Source of the DNA: Vesta saturnalis
Lineage: Eukaryota; Arthropoda; Insecta; Coleoptera; Lampyridae
Length of the DNA stretch: 64,000 nt
Assembly: GCA_036346205.1 (NCBI GenBank)
Contig: JARFJB010001355.1
Location: 151,501 to 215,500 of the forward strand
Direction of reading: 5' to 3'
The position numbers and the translations under genes were made by a program. Below the pieces are notes generated by a model. It searched no databases, was not told the DNA's origin, and saw only the letters and a list, made by a program, of their open reading frames with translations. Shown one piece after another: positions 45,955 through 56,699 of the stretch; position 1 is the stretch's first letter; the number at the start of each line of letters is the position of its first letter.

Positions 45955-47399
45955 AAAATTTGGACTCGGAGATCACCAAAGCGGAGATTCCAAACACTAA
46001 GCTAATAAATGAAATTATTAAAATTTAAAAAAATATAAAATGTTAAGCTAATTAAAATATAAGCAATATTAAAAAAATAACAAGAAAATGTACGAAGAAG
46101 TACGGAAAATGTGGTGATGTCGGTCAGGAAAGACCCCTCGCAACACCAAAAAAGCTAATGACGCGCTACCACCCGCACACGCCACTAGTCGAGAATCAAG
46201 GACCCGAAACCTTAAATAAAGTAAAAACTTTAACTGGTGGGGTTAGTGAAGCAAACCACCATCAGAAGAGCAAAATGAGTATCCGGTAAAAATTTGATTC
46301 TAAGGTAAAAAAACGAACGGAAACCGTAACCTACCATGACCTGAAGGGACAGTGTGCAGAGAACCCGGAAACGGTCATCGTGCAACTTCATAAAAAATCA
46401 AGGCTAAACGCCACTCTACTCGAGAGTATAAAAATAGAAAAAAAATCCTTCCGGACTAACAATAAATAATCGCGAGACTTGAGGTCGAGAGAGAGCGGTT
46501 CAATTACCCTACCCCGGTGGTCTCAAACCAAGCCTCCTAGGTACATAACACAACTACCACTGTCACGTTCGATAAGTGAGTCAAAATCGGTAAATCCAAG
46601 ATACGACTATTTTCATGGCAAATTAGCTCAGGATGCTTCGTCGTGGAGAAGAAGAGAAGCCAATCTACCCTTCACGAGATTCAGGTTTCATGTTGTTCCA
46701 CAGTCATCGTCCAAGACTCAACATACTAACTAACACGCACGTTTTATAAATAAATCGAAATCTAGGTGAGATAGCAAAGAGAAAGATGAAGCACTCTTAC
46801 GAACACAACAACCCCCTCCTAAAACTACCAAAACGTCATAATCAGGAAGTGAACTAATCGAGGTTGACACGAGGCGAACCGAAGTCCTCAAGCACCGTCC
46901 AAGAATAGTAACACTACACAAATCAGGAAAAAACAAAATAACTAAATCAGTCAAAAAATAAAAATGTATAGAAGCATTACTAGTTTTCTTATCCATGGTT
47001 ATGAGTTTTACACGTCAAATTAAAGATCAGAGGTAAACTCAAAATAGTTATCTTCAATTTTACTATTGTAACAATAGCAAATTGTAAATCCAATAAAGGA
47101 AGATAATCTGCCTGAGAACTAATGTCCCACAAAGTCGGAATTCAATCACACAATGGGATCTAAATATCAACCATCGTGCTAAACAAATGTAGCAAAAATC
47201 ATGCTAACAAATGCAAAAATTATTAAGTGGTTTGCAAAGCCACAACAATATAAAATAAAATAATGTGCGAAATAAGCACAAAATAAAATTATTTTGAAAA
47301 TTATCAAAATAATTAAAAATATAAATAAGAAAACCAGAATGTAAAAATACTAAAATCGAAAAATAATTAAAAGAATACTAAAAAATAAGAACTAATGAG

Positions 47400-47797
47400 G
47401 TTTTAAATCCTTAACATGAAAAACACCTAAGGGTTTATTATCAATAGGGGTGGCCAATCGGTACGTAGTTGGACCTACCACCTCAATAACTTTTGCTTCA
47501 ATAAATTTTGGAGCTAACTTTTGACTATAATTTTAGTCGCATCAGATAAAGTAAAATTCTTTTCCAAACCAAATCGCCAACATTTAATTTCAACGGACGA
47601 CGTCGCAAATTGTAAGATTTTGAATTTCTTTCGTAAGCTGCATGTAAATTTTGTTTAACATGTTTAAAAATGGGTGAAAGTTCATTTAAATCTTGAACTA
47701 ATTGTTCACGGTTAGCAATAAATAAATCATCCTCTTTGAAATCCTTTAGTCGACCATAAAAATCTCCAGAAATAGGAACTGTCCGACCAAACGCCAA
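47400..47797 (-). pseudogene. Gypsy integrase, C-terminal part
   Basis: The minus-strand frame starts MAFGRTVPISGDFYGRLKDF and includes FKHVKQNLHAAYERNSKSYN then LRRRPLKLNVGDLVWKR. After a frameshift it continues LAPKFIEAKVIEVVGPTTYR and LATPIDNKPLGVFHVKDLKP before a stop near 47397. This is the end of the integrase catalytic domain plus the C-terminal GPY/F-type module of Gypsy elements (VVGPTTYRL). The catalytic DDE core itself is absent. The position toward the 3' LTR agrees with the Gypsy order. Confidence 0.9.
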
Positions 47798-48309
47798 AAA
47801 GGAAGGTGAAAATTTCGTAGACTCATGAACAGCGTTACGAATTCAATTAAAAAACAATTCAACAGAGAAGAAGTGCAATCTAAGAAAATAAAAAATGGAA
47901 TTTACACACAAATAACACAAAAATATGTTAAACTTTCGCATCTAAACTACTACCATAAAAATTTTAAATTTAAAAACAAACTCTTAAACATTTGTAAATA
48001 TTCCAATTCATTTGGAAAAAATCTTAAGCAGGAATACGAACTAAAGTATAAATATTGTCATTATGTGACATAAAAATATTAGAAGTATCTAAATTTGTAA
48101 TTCATTTCAAAGTTTTCGTTAAATGGATTCAATAATTTCTAATAAATTTAATCGTATAAATATAAAAATTCATTATCAAAAGTAATGTAATTCAAGCGTT
48201 TAAAAATTTAAATAAATGTATTAACAATTGAATGTTAAGAAGTTTATCAATAACAAAACTTAAATATGATAATTGAGGTTTACAAAATTCACATTTATCT
48301 AAATTAATA

Positions 48310-48490
48310 TTTAACTTGGCATCAGTAAGCCTTTTAAAAACTTTCCTTTAAATAAAACGTGTTCCTTGAAAGTACTTGAAAAAATAATAATATCGTCTAA
48401 ATAAACAAAAACTGATTGAAATAAATCATGTCCTAGAATGGAATCCATAAATCGTTGTAATGTATCATAATCAAATATTGAATGCATTTT
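48310..48490 (-). pseudogene. Gypsy reverse transcriptase fragment
   Basis: The minus-strand translation LQRFMDSILGHDLFQSVFVY then LDDIIIFSSTFKEHV contains the catalytic YLDD box and the preceding helix of the Gypsy palm domain. It decays downstream into KFLKGLLMPS with stops. Upstream motifs are not visible. It lies between the primer-binding site and the integrase, as expected for Gypsy (not Copia) order. Confidence 0.9.
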
Positions 48491-48905
48491 TTAATAATTC
48501 CACTTACATAAAATGTAATCAAGTAAATTTCTCAATTTAATTTACGTCTCTCATCTAATGTCAACCCTTCTGCTTCATTTACAATTAAAAAATTTTAATT
48601 CCACTAATATAACTCATCAATATATAAAACATCAACTAAATAATTAAAATTTGACATCGTAAAAATATTATATAACACACTCAATAAATTTCATTATATA
48701 AACACATAAAAGACCAAGCGTAACATAACACTCCTTAAATCTCGGTCAACTCCACAATCAAAATAAACAAAGTGAAAATAACTAGCATTGAAACAACAAC
48801 ATATCCCTTTTTCTGGCCCCACTGTAATATTATACACAAATGTAAATAAAATATCAAATAAGCAATAAATTTTGAAGTAATAAATCTGAATGTAATAAGA
48901 ATCAA

Positions 48906-48925
48906 GGTCCCTGCGTTGGGCGCCA
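48906..48925 (-). promoter_or_regulatory. Primer-binding site of the Gypsy element
   Basis: On the minus strand it reads TGGCGCCCAACGCAGGGACC directly after the 5' LTR. TGG at the start pairs with the CCA end of a tRNA. The particular tRNA cannot be named from memory with certainty. Confidence 0.8.
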
Positions 48926-50006
48926 AAGTATATTATTAAATAGCGTCAAACGGAAGATTAAAATAAGGGGGAATGCTAATAAATAGTTTAATTAACCTAC
49001 CTGAAATGCTAGTTGCTTCTTTTCTGCTTGATTATTTTCACTTAAGTCCAAAAATGTTATCAAAAAAAATTATGAAAAAAATAATAAATTCTCGAGCGCC
49101 ATGTTATCTTTGTCCAGGAATAACAAAACCTAAATAATGAACAATAATAATTTTCTATAAATATCAAAAATTAACAATGTGCAATTAAGTTTATTTACCC
49201 AATATATGGATGGTTAAGGAGAGGAAAGAAAAGGTTTTAAAGCTAAGCTTAAAAAATATAAAATTTACCACATAAATACCTCAGTATAATGATTTTCTTA
49301 TAGACAGCTTCCGGTGTTTAACTATGGATGCGGAACGGTGAACCAGTATGAAAGCGTTTCTACATTTTCCTTGCGTATTCTTGTAACAACGCGATCAATT
49401 ATGTATTTGAAGGGATTTTCGATCCACTAACTTATTGTATTCTTGATGTTTTATTGTATTAAAATTGCATTTTAAGATGAAATTATTTGAATGAAGAGAA
49501 ACTTGTGTAAATAAGTAACTTAAGAGCCATTTAAAATATAAATATAAGTATAAGTAAGTAAGTAAGCAAATAAGTGCCTTAAGTGAGTATAAGGGAATAA
49601 TATAAGTACTATAATGATTGTACGTAAGTGCCACCAAAATTCTGATGGCACCAAAAATAAAAATTAAGTAAAAACCATTATAACAATGTCTTCTGCTTTA
49701 ACATTCAGCAGCAAGTGAAGTAAAAAATAGAGGCTTTCAGAAACGCTTCTGTAAGTGCCCCCCCTCAAGAAGTGGTCACGCATTGCGCGAAATACAATGA
49801 TCAGAGTCCCATTTTTAAAAGAAAGGGAACTATAACTATTTATATAATATTACACCCAAAATATATGTTCTATGAAATGCAATTTAAGTTGCCTTTCTCA
49901 ATTTTTACATGTAAATAATTAAAAACTCCTCTAATTTTACGCCAAATAAATTAATGATCTTAGATTAACGTATTTTTTAATACAACCACAAAAAAAGGTT
50001 GTTACA
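48926..50006 (-). repeat. 5' LTR of the Gypsy element
   Basis: Begins TGTAACAACC on the minus strand at 50006 and ends next to the primer-binding site. Nearly identical to the 3' LTR over its first 920 bp. The pogo-type reading frame resumes at 50007. Confidence 0.88.
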
Positions 50007-51451
50007 AATATTCAGAAACTAGTCGCATTTTTTGTAGATGGGCATCGTTCACATCTTACACAACAAGTGAGCCATTTTTGCGATGATAACGGAATTATTT
50101 TAATTGCATTGCAAACACTAACATAATGCAACCAGCGGATGTTGCAATATTCAAACCGTTAAAATCAGGATGGATATCAGCAGTCAGAAAATGGAAATTT
50201 GGCAATTTTCCAAAGGATGTGACGCGCTATATACATTTGGTTCTATACTTAGTATAGTTTTTGAAGAATATGCTACTGAAAAAACAATAAAGAATGGTTT
50301 TAGAAAGAGTTTGATAAAAATAATGTAGACAAATCAATGTGTATCCCAAACCGAACTCCAATCAATTTTCGAACTGCAGCAAGTCGTAATAACTTTTCAT
50401 TTAAAAAGCAGGTTCTAATTGCCGTTGAGGAAAAGATCAGTGAAGAAGATCTTCGTAATTTTCGTGAAGTATTTAATGCAGGAATCAATTGGAATGGAAA
50501 CATAGCATCACTGAATCTTTATGTTTGGTTTCATTTAAAACATGATGTCGTTGAACTAAAATCTGCAAAAATGGATAATAGTGACACTCATGGTAACAGA
50601 GATTTAACAAAAACTGTTGAAAATAGCATAGATCAAAGGAATAGCATATCCTATGCTTCGACGGCTGACAATGCTACATCAGGTTTACTTGATGACGTAT
50701 TACTAAGTGAGCCCACAATTTATGATGATGTTAATAAAGAAAATATAAGTGATAATGAACAAAGAAATAATGACTCCATTCCTGGTCCAAGTACTACTAA
50801 TATTGAACGAAGAAATCTCGTTCCCTGGTCCAAGCAGAACTGATATTGAACAAAAAAATAATTGTTCACCTATTGGTAAAGGAATTAAAAAATATGAAGA
50901 AAAATCTAAGTTCGGGTAGAAGGTGCCCACACCTTTTAAACGCTCTTTGATGTTCCCTAAAACCCCAGAGAAAGAAGTTGCATCAAAAAGGAAAAGAACA
51001 TCTTTTCCCATGGTAGTGTCTGATAAATCTTATAGAGATTTTATGATAATCAGAAAAAGGACAGTAAGCAAAGAAAATCCATACCCAAAAAGATAGAAGA
51101 ACTAGCATATGACACCTCATCTGATTCTGAAGAGATTACCTATAATGATGATGATGACATGGAATGTAGATCATACGTAATTGCCAGATACGATGACAAT
51201 TATTATCCAGGTAAGCATTGCTGTTAAGGTAATTTAATCACACTGTAATTTTTTATCACTTTTACAGGCGTTGTTATGAAATGTGATCCAGAAGGAGCAG
51301 ACATCAAAGTAACGTTAAAGTTGTAGGCAAGTGTCCTAAAGACTACATTTCATATTATTTTAAAAATGATATAATTTCTACAACTGATAAACCACAATTA
51401 AAAAATAATAGAGGCCATTATTACGTAGCTAAAATGGAAAAATATGAATAA
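50007..51451 (+). pseudogene. pogo-type transposase, 3' portion with intron
   Basis: It resumes as IQKLVAFFVDGHRSHLTQQV (second catalytic aspartate), SHFCDDNGIILIALQT, and degraded MQPADV-FKPLKSGW sequence. An open stretch from 50337 reads NRTPINFRTAASRNNFSFKK and RNFREVFNAGINWNGN, then a low-complexity acidic region. Near 51090-51180 is an acidic SSDSEEITYNDDDDMEC segment, followed by IARYDDNYYPG. A 57-nt intron with GTAAGC...TTTACAG ends (51211-51267) splits the glycine codon; GVVMKCDPEGADIKVTLKL follows, then ISYYFKNDIISTTDKPQLKN and the stop at 51451. The tail module YYPGVV-D-G--V also ends the other pogo copy at 4844. Confidence 0.85.
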
Positions 51452-51721
51452 ATATGTTAAAATTTCAGCAATGTCCATTATTGATGCAGATGCTGACCAT
51501 TACTGGCACATCTATGTCCATTACTAGCTAAACTGACATATATTTTTAATAAATATATTATAAATATAAATAAATCCTAAGCTACTTTGTATTACTCAAA
51601 ATGTACATAAATTATGCGTATACTGAGAATTAAAAAAAAGAAATTACGTTGATATATGAATTTTTACACTCTGTCAAAGTGCAAAAATCCTAAAGGGTGT
51701 CCATTACTGGGTCAGTTGCCC

Positions 51722-52869
51722 TACTTATCTGAAATGTGTATATAATTAAAAGTAACTGTACAAGAATTTAAAATGTGAATGCGTAATAAATAATAATAGA
51801 AATAAAGTTTAATGAGGGTAATGATTATTCATAATGGTTCCTAGTATTAAAGAATTTTGTTGCAAACAATGGTTTCCTAATATAATTTATATTTGAGTTA
51901 AGTTTTGTACCTCATTAATTATCTGTATTCAATATATTCATCGGGTATTACATTTACAGTACCCATCTTCCTTTTAATCATGTGTTTGTAAATTAAAGCA
52001 ATGGAGAAATCATATTAATTGAAGGACTTCTTTCACACATAGAAAAACTATCATGCCAAAAATGTAGTTTTCGAATTGAATGCAACAGTCTTTAAATCTA
52101 TAATAGACATTTAGATGTCTTGATGGCAAATACCATTGTCACCAACCTATATTCATAACTATGGCAATTATACCATAAGGTGACAATTGGAGTTTACTTT
52201 TTTTTTTCAAAAATTTCAACATATACACAAAATAGCAAAAATAGCCTAAGAAACTTGTTTCAAAATAGATCTTATAGCATTTGTCCATTAAAAAAAGTTC
52301 CCACAGTGCGGCTCCTGAACTTGGGAGTCGTGAGATAAAAATGTATTCATGAAACAAGTTTATTGATAAACTATTTCTTTTATTTACATAATTGAAATAA
52401 AAAAATATAAAATTATTATTGTTATAGTTAGTTTTTATTCAGTGTTTACCCTAAACGATAGAAGTAATATTTAAAGCCATTACAACTCTATACCGAAACG
52501 ACATTTTGATTTTTTTGGTTTTTTATTTCGGCAAACAAAAATTATTTACATATAAGATTATTTCTAAGCTTCATTTAAATTGTACTTCGTTATGTTAGTC
52601 ATGTTTGCATTTAAAGCATGAACTATGTTTTCACAATGTTTGTGTAAACAATTTTTTCACTTTGTGTTTAAATCACATTACTTACTTAAATTTGTACAAA
52701 TAAAATTAAAATGAACTTTAAACAATATTTTTATATTGTATTTAGTATCTGAAGAAATGTGCATAACTTGATTTGATATATGCATTTTAGCATCGTTTTT
52801 TAAGTATGTGATATGTGTGGCTCGTTTCTTAAGATAAATTTTATATACATAATTTCGTTGATCTGCATA
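51722..52869. other. Noncoding DNA 3' of the zinc-finger gene
   Basis: AT-rich with no supported gene. It probably includes the 3' untranslated region of the minus-strand zinc-finger gene, with AATAAA-like signals on that strand. Confidence 0.45.
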
Positions 52870-53031
52870 ATCTCATATTAATCACTGTTTTTAAGATGAA
52901 TTTTTAAGTTTTGTTTTCTTTTGGCGGCATAATCAGGATAGCAGTTGTTTTCATAACATAAGGAATGTTTTTTAAGATGCCTTTTTAAATATCACTATTA
53001 TAAGTTGCATAATCACATTTGCATTAATAAG
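52870..53031 (-). pseudogene. Relic zinc fingers beyond the stop codon
   Basis: Directly after the stop at 53032, the minus strand still reads finger-like peptides in shifted frames: CDYATYN-SD followed by RHLKKHS, then YENNCYPDYAAKRKQNLKIH with the second cysteine lost. These follow the same order as the intact array. The ancestral protein therefore had at least two more fingers, and the present stop truncated it. Confidence 0.75.
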
Positions 53032-54132
53032 TTAAAAGTGTTTTTTAAGATGAAGTTTTAATTGACCTTTTCGTTTTGCTGCATAATCACACTGGTTACA
53101 GTTATATTCATAAGTTGAAGAATGTTTTTTAAGATGACTTTTTAAATAATGATAGTGATGTGTTGCATAATCACATTTGTCACACTTGTATTCATAAGTT
53201 ACACAGTGTTTTTTATGATGAATTTTTAATTGACCTTTATGTTTTGCTGCATAATCACACTGGTCACATTTATATTCATAACTTGAAGAATGTTTTTTAA
53301 GATGGTTTTTAAAATTACCTATGTGATGTGTTGCATAATTACATTTGTCACATTTATATTCATAACTTGAAGAGTGTTTTTTAAGATGCCTTTTTAAATA
53401 TTTATAGTGATATGTTGCATAATCACATTTGTCACACTTGTATTCATAAGTTATAGAGTGTTTTCCACGATGAATTTTTAATTGAACTTTTTGTTTTGCT
53501 GCATAATCACACTGGTCACATTTATATTCATAACTTGAAGAGTGCTTTTTAAGATGGTTTTTGAAATTACCAGTATGATGTGTTGCATAATTACATTTGT
53601 CGCATTTATACTCATAACTTGAAGAGTGTTTTTTAAGATGCCTTTTTAGAACATTTTTGTGGTGTGTTGTATAATTACATTGGTCACATTTATATACATA
53701 ACTTGAATAGTGTGTTTTAAGATGACCTTTTAAACTAGTTTTCCATTTTGTAATAAAATCACAATGGCCACATTTATAATTAAAATTTGAAGTTTGTTTT
53801 AAAACGGCATGCTTTAAATTTTCTTGTACTTTTATTGAACTAGTAAACTGATCACATTCAATCTGTACATTTGTCACACGTTCCACACTATTTTTCTTTA
53901 TATGATCTACTTCACATGGGCTAGTATCATTTAGCACATAAAAATTGTCTTCTTCCTTAAAATTAACATTATCTGTCAAAGTGGTGCCAAATTTTGTACT
54001 ACTTGAACCGCAATTAATTTCTGCTTTTATTAGATCACTATTTACTACAAGATGTTGGGTTAGATGTAAATTTATTCCTTCTTCCTCTTTAGGTTCGACT
54101 TTAATAAGTTTCATGTCAATTTCACAAGACAT
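53032..54132 (-). CDS. Nine-finger C2H2 zinc-finger protein
   Basis: 366 residues in one uninterrupted frame with a start at 54132. The N-terminal 115 residues are acidic and serine-rich and begin with a SUMO-type IKVEPKEEE motif; no ZAD or BTB domain is visible. Nine C-x2-C-x12-H-x3-H fingers fill residues ~118-366, each about 27 residues apart and joined by SSSYEYK-like linkers, not the usual TGEKP. Fingers 3-4-5 and 6-7-8 are copies of a three-finger block (NYATHH-GNFKNH, DYAAK-K-QLKIH, DYAT-HY-YLK-H), and finger 9 resembles 4 and 7. It is presumably a nuclear DNA-binding protein; targets are unknown. Upstream DNA is shared with a likely paralogue at the left edge. It could be part of a lineage-specific family. 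Confidence 0.9.
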   Translation of the reverse strand: MSCEIDMKLIKVEPKEEEGINLHLTQHLVVNSDLIKAEINCGSSSTKFGTTLTDNVNFKEEDNFYVLNDTSPCEVDHIKKNSVERVTNVQIECDQFTSSIKVQENLKHAVLKQTSNFNYKCGHCDFITKWKTSLKGHLKTHYSSYVYKCDQCNYTTHHKNVLKRHLKKHSSSYEYKCDKCNYATHHTGNFKNHLKKHSSSYEYKCDQCDYAAKQKVQLKIHRGKHSITYEYKCDKCDYATYHYKYLKRHLKKHSSSYEYKCDKCNYATHHIGNFKNHLKKHSSSYEYKCDQCDYAAKHKGQLKIHHKKHCVTYEYKCDKCDYATHHYHYLKSHLKKHSSTYEYNCNQCDYAAKRKGQLKLHLKKHF

Positions 54133-54930
54133 TTTAAATAATATCTTGCTTAATAATACGTATATTTGGTAAGACTAGAATTACAAATGTTAAAATGATA
54201 AATGTTTATTATAACCCAACTCGTTACATAAATAGTGTGTGCGGTCAGCGGACAACAGCTGCTTTTTACCTACAACATGCTTCACAATTCCAAGTCATCC
54301 TAAATCAATGTAATAACTGACAACTTTTCTGTATTCACTGAACGTTTGTTATGTAACCAGCATTGCATTGTAATCATATCCTAGAAGTATGGAAAATATA
54401 CTATAATTAATTTTTTTTTATTTGCCCCTTAGATTTGGGAGTTATTTTTACAAAGTTGGTATAATATTTTTCACTAACGTCAAATTTGTTTTCACATGAT
54501 TGAGATATGTTGTATTTTTTTAAGTATTAAAAATGAGGATTAAAAATAAATGTTTTTTAGTTGTATCAAATTATTTTGTGAAATTTAATGAAAATATTTT
54601 ATTTCAATTGAAAGACACGCCATAATAAATGTATAGGTACCCTACTTCTTCAAACAAAATTCAATAGGCTCCTTCTATTATTATACAGTGATCCGTGGTT
54701 ACTATTGATTACTATTCATTTCAATTAAATGTGGCAACTGTTAAATTAATTTTGACAAATAATCAGGTTTGAGGTTAAAGAGAACCGTCTAATACCAGTA
54801 TACTTTTGGTGTAATAATAAAACGCCCCAAATCTAGGGGGCAATTAGATAGATTATACGTTTTTTATTAGGCCATGACTAGGCCGCGCGAAATGTTGCGA
54901 ATTATAACCTTAATCTGTCTAAAAAAATGG
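54133..54930 (-). promoter_or_regulatory. Upstream region of the zinc-finger gene
   Basis: Bases 54148-54235 match the left window edge (18-60 and 777-850). No TATA box or initiator could be chosen with confidence. A CAGCTGCT element lies at about 54258. The rest is AT-rich noncoding DNA. Confidence 0.4.
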
Positions 54931-55111
54931 AAATAAAAAGAAAAATTAAAATCTACGCTAACCTAGGATGCAAGCTCTACAATCCATTGAAAGGATCCTT
55001 GGTTACCGTAGATTTTAATGTTCCTTTTTTTTCACTCTCGCTAAAACGAATTATTAGCTCATTTTACAACTTTTGGCCAAGTTTCGATAAGATCAGTCTT
55101 CATGCCTGGGT

Positions 55112-55222
55112 GTGCGCGCGTGAGTGTCTTTGTGTGTGTGTGTGTGTGTGTGTGTGTTGCGTGCATGTGCGCGCGCGCATGAGTGCGAGCGTGTGTGTGT
55201 GCGCGTGCACGTGTGTGTGTGT
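55112..55222. repeat. (TG)n and mixed purine-pyrimidine microsatellite
   Basis: Thirteen TG steps (55131-55156), then GCGCGCGC and further GTGTGT runs. Alternating purine-pyrimidine of this length is the kind of sequence that can adopt Z-DNA. Confidence 0.95.
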
Positions 55223-55230
55223 CCGTGAAT

Positions 55231-56010
55231 ATAATAGATATTTATGTATTAAGGGCATAATCAGAAGATTATGGCTCGAGGGAATGTTAAAAGCTCGGCG
55301 CGAAGCGGAGAGCTTTTATATTCTGAGAGCCATAATCAAATCCTTGTGTAATAAATGTTTTATTTTATTTTGCACCATGAAACTGGAACAAAATATTAAA
55401 AAGATTCAGTATTTTCGGCAAGTTTTAAATGCAAATGCAGTGAAATAAAGTCGACAGTAGGCTAATTTGTTGTTACTAAGATACTGTGATATTGCTATTA
55501 TATATCATGTCATGTGTTTGCTGTCAATCATGCTGCTTAGCATCAATGGCATTTCCGTGCTATAAAGACCACATTACGCCCGCATTTGAGGCGTATAAAG
55601 AACATTAGGTGGTAAATAAAATAATAGATATTTATTATTAAGGGCATCAGAAGATTATGGCTGAGGAATGTTAAAGCCCGACGCGAAGCGAGCTTTATAT
55701 TCTGAGAGCCATAATCTAATTATGCCCGTGGTACATAAATGTTTTATTTTATTTTGCACCATGAAACTGGAACAAAATATTAAAAAGAATCAGTATTTTC
55801 GGCAAGTTTTTAAATGCAAATGCAGTGAAATAAAGTCGACAGTAGGCTAATTTGTTGTTACTAAGATACTGTGATATTGCTATTATATATCATGTCATGT
55901 GTTTGCTGTCAATCATGCTGCTTAGCATCAATGACATTTCCGTGCTCTAAAGACCACATTACGCCCGCATTTGGAGGCGTATAAAGAACATTATGGTGGC
56001 AAAATAAAAT
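55231..56010. repeat. Tandem duplication, unit about 390 bp
   Basis: Unit 1 (55231-~55619) and unit 2 (55621-~56010) share ATAATAGATATTTAT, the motif AGAAGATTATGGCT, AGCCATAATC, TTTTATTTTGCACCATGAAA and the GACCACATTACGCCCGCATT block. Each contains an inverted repeat around GCGCGAAGCG (AAAGCTC...GAGCTTT in unit 1). Unit 2 is slightly shorter. Open frames here are repeat-derived. The family is not recognised. Confidence 0.9.
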
Positions 56011-56174
56011 AAATAAATAAATTTTCTTTTTAAAGCTTTTTAATGTAAAACGAAATAAATGTAAAAATTAAATAAATATTATTGAAAATGTTGAATCTGT
56101 GTTATGGATATTGTTATAGAAGCGAGCGGCTTTGGAATTTTTTTACGTTAACATTATTTATGTATACGAAATTC

Positions 56175-56510
56175 TATCTAACATGAAGTTTTAAACGTCA
56201 TTCTGACATTAATTGTTGTTTTTGTTTTAACAATGTTGCCTGTTTTCGTTATGAACGTATAAAAAGGAGGTTGCATAATCATCCTAAAAATTGAAATTAA
56301 AATTATTTCATCTCTTTTAATTTAAGTTAGAATGTCTATTAACCTCTGCGTGTCATGAAGTTTTAAATGTCTGTTTGACATAGATTATTGTTTTTGCGTT
56401 TACAATGTTGTCTATTTTCGTAATGAACTTCTTATAAAAGAGGTTGCATAATTATCCTAAAAAAATGTTATTAAAATTATTTCATTTCTTTTAATTTCCG
56501 TATTGTAGAT
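56175..56510. repeat. Tandem duplication, unit about 175 bp
   Basis: Both copies contain CATGAAGTTTTAAA, ACAATGTTG, TTTTCGT-ATGAAC, AGGTTGCATAAT and ATTAAAATTATTTCAT. Copy 1 starts near 56180, copy 2 near 56354. Divergence is moderate. Confidence 0.8.
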
Positions 56511-56699
56511 CGGAAGGTCCTGTGGTGTGCCACACCAGATATTTATTTTTAACATTAAAACTTGATTAATTGTTTCGGTCGTCTCAGTAACCATAGCAGT
56601 GGTGAACCGCATTACTATATATTTATAGAACAACTTTATTATTAAAAGTTTTGCAATACATTTTTATGATGATTGGCGATTTCAGAAAAAAATATATGT

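Larger units (their letters stand above)
44870..50006 (-). mobile_element. Gypsy-type LTR retrotransposon, internally deleted
   Basis: Two direct repeats of about 1.0 kb (44870-45943 and 48926-50006) enclose a 3-kb interior transcribed from the minus strand. Reading that way, the 5' LTR begins TGTAACAACC at 50006; a primer-binding-site-like TGGCGCCCAACGCAGGGACC runs from 48925 down to 48906; reverse transcriptase and integrase relics follow; and a polypurine tract, AGGAGGGGGTG (45954-45944), abuts the 3' LTR. Gag, protease, RNase H and most of pol are missing or unrecognisable. The element interrupts the pogo-type transposase gene. Confidence 0.9.
40951..51721 (+). mobile_element. pogo-type transposon expanded by nested insertions
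   Basis: The left end is TA then TGGTAACCGCCCCAGTAATG; the right end, inverted, is TA then GGGCAACTGACCCAGTAATG. The motif CAGTAATGRACAC occurs twice at the left (40963 and 40981), with inverted relatives at 51472, 51515 and 51698 on the right. Between them lies a pogo-type transposase gene in two pieces, 43606-44375 and 50007-51451. A terminal-repeat-like insert (41138-43285) separates the left tip from the gene, and a Gypsy element plus an unidentified 0.5 kb separates the two gene pieces. Without inserts the element would be about 3 kb. Confidence 0.8.

Noticed and set aside
46479..46996. Frames on both strands inside the Gypsy interior
   Set aside because: No Gag, protease or envelope motif; the region looks like decayed 3' interior sequence.
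54927..55448. 173-residue plus-strand frame with a Cys-Val run
   Set aside because: The central part is a translated TG microsatellite and the rest is the 390-bp tandem repeat.
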